The notes under the pieces are model-generated. The model searched no databases. It saw only the letters and a list, made by a program, of their open reading frames with translations, and was not told where the DNA came from. A DNA stretch of 64,000 bases from Janibacter alkaliphilus (GTDB taxonomy: Bacteria > Actinomycetota > Actinomycetes > Actinomycetales > Dermatophilaceae), in the NCBI RefSeq assembly GCF_013408565.1, contig NZ_JACBZX010000001.1, positions 3,224,001 to 3,288,000 of the forward strand. Direction: 5' to 3'. Shown piece by piece: positions 60,462-64,000 of the stretch (position 1 is the first letter of the stretch; every line of letters begins with the position of its first letter). The position numbers and the translations under genes were made by a program.

Positions 60462-61232
60462 GTGGGCCGAGCGCACCCCGCCGGCCACGGGCTCACCTGG
60501 CGGGGGTCCTCCCCGGTGCACCGGGCGCCCGCGCACGTCAAGGTCCTGGCGATGCTGCTCTTCGTCGTCGCCGTCGTCGCCACCCCCCGGGAGGAGGTGT
60601 GGGCCTTCGGAGGCCACCTGGTCGTGCTGCTGCTCGCGGTGGGCTGGTCCGGGGTCCCGCTGCGCCACCTCCTGCCGCGGATGGCGGTCGAGATCCCGTT
60701 CGTGTGCTTCGCGCTGCTCATGCCTCTGGTGGCCACCGGCCCGCGCGTCGACGTCGGACCGCTGAGCCTCTCCGAGCCCGGCCTGTGGGGGGCATGGGCG
60801 ATCCTGGCCAAGGCCACCCTGGGCACCCTCGCCTCGGTGCTGCTGGCCTCCACCACCGAGCCGGCGGACATCGTCGAGGGCCTGGCCCGGCTCCGGGTGC
60901 CCGGTCAGCTCGTGCAGATCATCTCCTTCATGATCCGGTACGCCGCCGTGGTCGGTGGCCAGCTGCGGCAGATGCGGATCGCCCGCCAGTCGCGCGGCTT
61001 CGTCGGGCGCTCCTGGCGCTCCTGGTCAGCCCTGTCCGGCACCCTCGGCGCGCTCTTCGTGCGCTCCTACGAGAGGGGCGAACGGGTGCATCTGTCCATG
61101 CTGTCGCGCGGGTACACCGGGCGCGGCACGACCCGGGCGGTCGACGCGGTCCCCGGGGGCGTGTGGGCGGGCGCACTGGTGCTCCCGGCCGCGGCCCTCA
61201 TCGTGCTGCTCGCGGCGAGGGCTCCGCTGTGA
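60462..61232 (+). CDS. cbiQ: energy-coupling factor transporter transmembrane protein (T component)
   Basis: A 256-residue scaffold protein that links the ATPase to CbiM. Transmembrane segments are near residues 25-45, 48-65, 75-95, 110-130 and 230-250. The cytoplasmic coupling helices carry the Ala-Arg-Gly-type motifs: ARQSRGFVG and LSRGYTGRG. GTG 60462 starts one base after the preceding stop. The stop overlaps the cbiO GTG. Confidence 0.93.
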   Translation: MGRAHPAGHGLTWRGSSPVHRAPAHVKVLAMLLFVVAVVATPREEVWAFGGHLVVLLLAVGWSGVPLRHLLPRMAVEIPFVCFALLMPLVATGPRVDVGPLSLSEPGLWGAWAILAKATLGTLASVLLASTTEPADIVEGLARLRVPGQLVQIISFMIRYAAVVGGQLRQMRIARQSRGFVGRSWRSWSALSGTLGALFVRSYERGERVHLSMLSRGYTGRGTTRAVDAVPGGVWAGALVLPAAALIVLLAARAPL

Positions 61233-62002
61233 GCGAGCCGGTCGTGGAGGTCTCCGCCCTCGAGCACCGCTACCCGGACGGCCACCTCGCGCTCGGCGGA
61301 GTCGACCTGCGGGTCGCCCGGGGTGAGCGCGTCGCGCTGCTCGGACCCAACGGGGCCGGCAAGACCACGCTGGTGCTGCACCTCAACGGCATCCTCACCG
61401 CCGCCTCCGGGACGGTGCACATCTCCGGCCTGCCGGTCGCTCGCCCCCATCTGCAGCAGATCCGCCGACGGGTCGGCATCGTCTTCCAGGACCCCGACGA
61501 CCAGCTCTTCATGCCGACGGTCGCCGACGACGTCGCCTTCGGCCCGCGCAACCTCGGTCTCTCCGAGCCCGAGGTGCAGCACCGGGTGACCGAGGCGCTG
61601 GCGGCGGTCGGGATGACCGAGGTCCGCGCCCAGGCGCCGCACCATCTCAGCTTCGGTCAGAAGCGCCGGGTGGCCGTGGCAACGGTGCTGGCGATGGAAC
61701 CGGAGATCCTCGTCCTCGACGAACCCAGCAGCAACCTCGACCCGGCCTCCAGGCGCGAGCTGGCCGAGGTCGTCGAGCGGCTCGGCATCACGGTGCTCAT
61801 GGTCACCCACGACCTGCCCTACGCGCTGGAGCTCTGCGAGCGGGCGGTGGTGCTCTCCGAGGGTGCGGTCGTGGCTGACGGCGCCACCAGGGACGTCCTC
61901 GGCGACGCCGACCTGATGCGCGCGCACCGGCTCGAGCTGCCCTACGGCTTCGACCCCCGCTCGGTACCGGGCCGGCGCGGAGCAGCGCCCCCGCCCGCCT
62001 AG
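61229..62002 (+). CDS. cbiO: energy-coupling factor ATPase (A component)
   Basis: ATP-binding subunit of 257 residues. Walker A LGPNGAGKTTL is near residue 40, Q loop GIVFQDPDDQLFMPTVADDVAFGPRNLGL (characteristic of ECF ATPases), signature LSFGQKRRVAVATVL (Phe-Gly instead of Gly-Gly), Walker B ILVLDEPSSNLDP and switch VTHDLPYALE. A single ATPase gene suggests a homodimer. It ends the operon 13 bases before tRNA-Leu. Confidence 0.95.
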   Translation: MSEPVVEVSALEHRYPDGHLALGGVDLRVARGERVALLGPNGAGKTTLVLHLNGILTAASGTVHISGLPVARPHLQQIRRRVGIVFQDPDDQLFMPTVADDVAFGPRNLGLSEPEVQHRVTEALAAVGMTEVRAQAPHHLSFGQKRRVAVATVLAMEPEILVLDEPSSNLDPASRRELAEVVERLGITVLMVTHDLPYALELCERAVVLSEGAVVADGATRDVLGDADLMRAHRLELPYGFDPRSVPGRRGAAPPPA

Positions 62003-62015
62003 ACTCGGCCCCCGA

Positions 62016-62097
62016 GCCGGAGTGGTGGAACTGGCAGACACGTCAGGTTTAGGTCCTGGTGCCCTCGGGTGTGCGGGTTCGAGTCCCGCCTCCGGCA
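62016..62097 (+). tRNA. tRNA-Leu (anticodon TAG)
   Basis: Acceptor stem GCCGGAG/CTCCGGC, anticodon loop TTTAGGT (anticodon TAG), the extended variable arm of class II tRNAs (TGCCCTCGGGTGT) and T arm GCGGGTTCGAGTCCCGC. It follows cbiO directly and may share its transcript. Confidence 0.95.
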
Positions 62098-62114
62098 CCC
62101 ATGACCAGCGCGGC

Positions 62115-62741
62115 TCAGACCAGCGTCTGCAGGTGCGGCACCATCGCCCGGAAGGCACGGCCCCGGTGGCTGATCGCGTTCTTCTCCTCGTCGCTGTGCT
62201 CCGCCAGGGTGCGCTGCCGCCCCTCAGGCACGAAGACCGGGTCGTAGCCGAAACCGTTCTCCCCCGCGGGGGCACCGCCGATGACCCCGTCCAGGCGCCC
62301 TTCGACCACCACCGGCTCCTCCCCCGGGGCGACCAGTGCGGCGGCGCAGCGGAAGGCCCCGCCGCGGTGCGCGTCCGGGACGTCGGCCAGCTGATCGAGC
62401 AGCAGCTGCAGGTTGCGGGCGTCCTTCTCCGCGCGGGAGAGCTCCGCCCCGCCGTGCCGCCCGGACCAGCGCGCCGAGAAGATGCCGGGGCTGCCGCCGA
62501 GCACGTCGACGGACAGCCCGCTGTCGTCGGCGAGCGCGGGCAGTCCGGTGGCCGCGGCCACGGCAGCCGCCTTGAGGGTGGCGTTGCCGGCGAAGCTGAC
62601 CTCGGTCTCGGCGACGTCGGCCACCTCGGGGAAGGCGGACATCGTCAGCACCTCGAGGTCGAGCCCGGCCCCGCCGAGGATCTGCTGCAGCTCGTGCACC
62701 TTGTGCTCGTTGTGCGTGGCCAGCACGACCTGCCGCGGCAT
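62115..62741 (-). CDS. rdgB: non-canonical purine NTP pyrophosphatase (RdgB/HAM1)
   Basis: Hydrolyses ITP, dITP and XTP to keep them out of nucleic acids. The 208-residue protein shows VVLATHNEHKVHELQQIL, TGLPALADDSGLSVDVLGGSPGIFSARWSG, GENGFGYDPVFVP and EEKNAISHRGRAFRAM, all HAM1 signatures. The ATG overlaps the rph stop by one base (TGATG); rph-rdgB is a conserved actinobacterial pair. Confidence 0.96.
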   Translation of the reverse strand: MPRQVVLATHNEHKVHELQQILGGAGLDLEVLTMSAFPEVADVAETEVSFAGNATLKAAAVAAATGLPALADDSGLSVDVLGGSPGIFSARWSGRHGGAELSRAEKDARNLQLLLDQLADVPDAHRGGAFRCAAALVAPGEEPVVVEGRLDGVIGGAPAGENGFGYDPVFVPEGRQRTLAEHSDEEKNAISHRGRAFRAMVPHLQTLV

Positions 62742-63496
62742 CAGCGCACCCGCTCCCGCGCGGTCTGGGCCAGCGCCTCGTGCTGGCGGCGGGTGAGCTC
62801 GGCGCACCCGGTCTCGGCGAGGCCGAGCAGGGTGTCCAGCTCGCCGCGGCCGAAGGGGGTCCCCTCGGCGGTGCCCTGCACCTCGACGTACTGACCGTCG
62901 CCGGTCATGACGACGTTCATGTCGGTGCCGGCGGTCGAGTCCTCGGGGTAGTCCAGGTCGCAGACCGCGCGCCCGTCGACGATGCCGACCGAGACCGCGG
63001 CCACCGAGCCGGTGAGCGGCTGCGCGTCGGCCGTGATGAGGCCGCGCGCCCGGGCGTCCTCGACGGCGTCGACGAGGGCGACGTAGGCGCCGGTGATCGA
63101 GGCGGTGCGGGTGCCGCCGTCGGCCTGCAGCACGTCGCAGTCGACGACGATGGTGTTCTCGCCGAGGGCCTTGGTGTCGATGACCGCGCGCAGCGCCCGA
63201 CCGATGAGCCGGCTGATCTCGTGGGTGCGGCCACCGACCTTGCCCTTGCGGGCCTCCCGGTCGGAGCGGGTGTTCGTGCTGCGCGGCAGCATCTCGTACT
63301 CCGAGGTGACCCAGCCGGTGCCCCTGCCCTTGAGCCAGCGCGGCACCCCTTCGGTGAAGGAGGCGGCGCACAGCACCCGGGTGCGGCCGAACTCGACGAG
63401 CACGCTGCCCTCGGCGTGGTCGAGCCAGTTGCGGGTGATCCGCACCTCCCGCAGGTCCTCGGGGGTGCGGCCGTCGTGTCGCGGGGTGTCTGTCAT
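62741..63496 (-). CDS. rph: ribonuclease PH
   Basis: Phosphorolytic 3'-5' exoribonuclease that trims tRNA precursors. ATG 63496, preceded by CTGGAG, gives 251 residues. Family motifs are [53 protein letters not shown] with the RNA-binding Arg, [17 protein letters not shown] and [24 protein letters not shown] with the phosphate-site GGTRT. A longer reading from 63523 lacks conservation and a ribosome site. Confidence 0.97.
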   Translation of the reverse strand: MTDTPRHDGRTPEDLREVRITRNWLDHAEGSVLVEFGRTRVLCAASFTEGVPRWLKGRGTGWVTSEYEMLPRSTNTRSDREARKGKVGGRTHEISRLIGRALRAVIDTKALGENTIVVDCDVLQADGGTRTASITGAYVALVDAVEDARARGLITADAQPLTGSVAAVSVGIVDGRAVCDLDYPEDSTAGTDMNVVMTGDGQYVEVQGTAEGTPFGRGELDTLLGLAETGCAELTRRQHEALAQTARERVR

Positions 63497-63573
63497 GCGC
63501 TCCAGGGTAGTGGCGCCACACATGAAGTGACCCTCTGGTAACTATCGCTCGGGCGACCTCTAGGCTGCCGCCC

Positions 63574-64000
63574 GTGCAGATCCTCTCCGACCTCCAGCTG
63601 CCCGGCGGTACCCGCACGAGCATCCAGGGCGCCGCGGCCGACGACGACGGCTCCCCGGTCCTGCTGCTGCTGCCGGCGATGGGGGTCGCCGCCGGCTACT
63701 ACGGCCCCTTCATCGACGCGCTGGCCGCCGAGGGCGTGACCGCCGCGGTCGTCGACTACCCGGGTCAGGGCGAGAGCCGGCCGGTCGTCGGGAGACGGCA
63801 CGACTACGGCTACGGGGCGCTGGCGACCGCCTGGCTGGACGCCGCCGCGCAGGCCCTGGCCGAGACCTTCCCCGGCCGACCCGTCGTGCTGGCCGGGCAC
63901 AGCCTCGGCGGGCAGGTGCTGCTCACCCGACTGGCCCGACGCAGCACCGAGGTCGTCGGCGCGGTCCTCATCGGCTCCGGGTCGCCCTACTGGCGGGCGC
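63574..64000 (+). CDS. alpha/beta-hydrolase family protein, N-terminal part (runs off window)
   Basis: A partial gene with 142 codons visible from GTG 63574. After two N-terminal strands comes VLLLLPAMGVAAGYYGPFIDALAAEGVTAAVVDYPGQGES, then the nucleophile elbow VLAGHSLGGQVLLTRLARR, with Ser as catalytic residue. Substrate and C terminus are unknown. It is divergent from rph with 77 bases between the starts. Confidence 0.85.
   Translation, partial: MQILSDLQLPGGTRTSIQGAAADDDGSPVLLLLPAMGVAAGYYGPFIDALAAEGVTAAVVDYPGQGESRPVVGRRHDYGYGALATAWLDAAAQALAETFPGRPVVLAGHSLGGQVLLTRLARRSTEVVGAVLIGSGSPYWRA

Overview
The window is a chromosomal stretch of a very GC-rich actinobacterium. Third codon positions are almost all G or C, GTG starts are frequent, and genes often overlap by 4 bases (ATGA or GTGA). 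Mycothiol-type redox, PrsW, DUF3618 and DUF6457 family proteins point to Micrococcales, probably the Intrasporangiaceae/Dermatophilaceae/Ornithinimicrobiaceae neighbourhood. That placement is inferred from gene families, with no 16S rRNA gene to confirm it. There is no phage, insertion sequence or CRISPR array.

Layout. 1-8 kb: end of a DrrAB-type ABC exporter, a thioesterase, trigger factor, a small His-rich membrane protein, tRNA-Pro and tRNA-Gly, trmB, a membrane-anchored PP2C phosphatase, rpiB and an Rv2466c-like thioredoxin-fold protein. 8-18 kb: pepN-mscS, truncated haemoglobin, a GH13 glucosidase, a glycerophosphodiesterase, an ECF42-type sigma factor with its DGPF partner and a predicted autoregulated promoter, and an inositol-phosphatase family enzyme. 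18-27 kb: a thioesterase/hypothetical pair, a RecQ-like helicase fused to a phosphoribosyltransferase-like domain, then the longest non-coding stretch (21105-21508), which holds ten tandem 32-bp palindromic repeats followed by a G-quadruplex-type tract. After that come a divergent YczE/MocR pair, tesB and glgX.

27-43 kb is a compact nitrate-respiration island: narK divergent from a COG2345-type regulator coupled to narGHJI, followed by moeZ, moeA, moaC, mobA and moaD, and facing moaA, moaE and mog. It encodes the transporter, the enzyme and every committed step of molybdenum cofactor synthesis. Only molybdate uptake is missing from the window.

43-64 kb: an acyl-CoA dehydrogenase and its divergent TetR regulator around a palindrome, an SRPBCC-SDR fusion, a divergent pentapeptide-repeat/macrolide-glycosyltransferase-like pair, ettA, ssb, two coupled dynamin-like GTPases, a phosphopantetheinyl transferase, PrsW, orn, a CopC-like surface protein, bcp, a Co/Ni ECF transporter (cbiM-PDGLE-cbiQ-cbiO) preceded by a Nur-like box, rph-rdgB and the start of an alpha/beta hydrolase. 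tRNA genes for Arg, His, Lys and Leu are scattered through this part.
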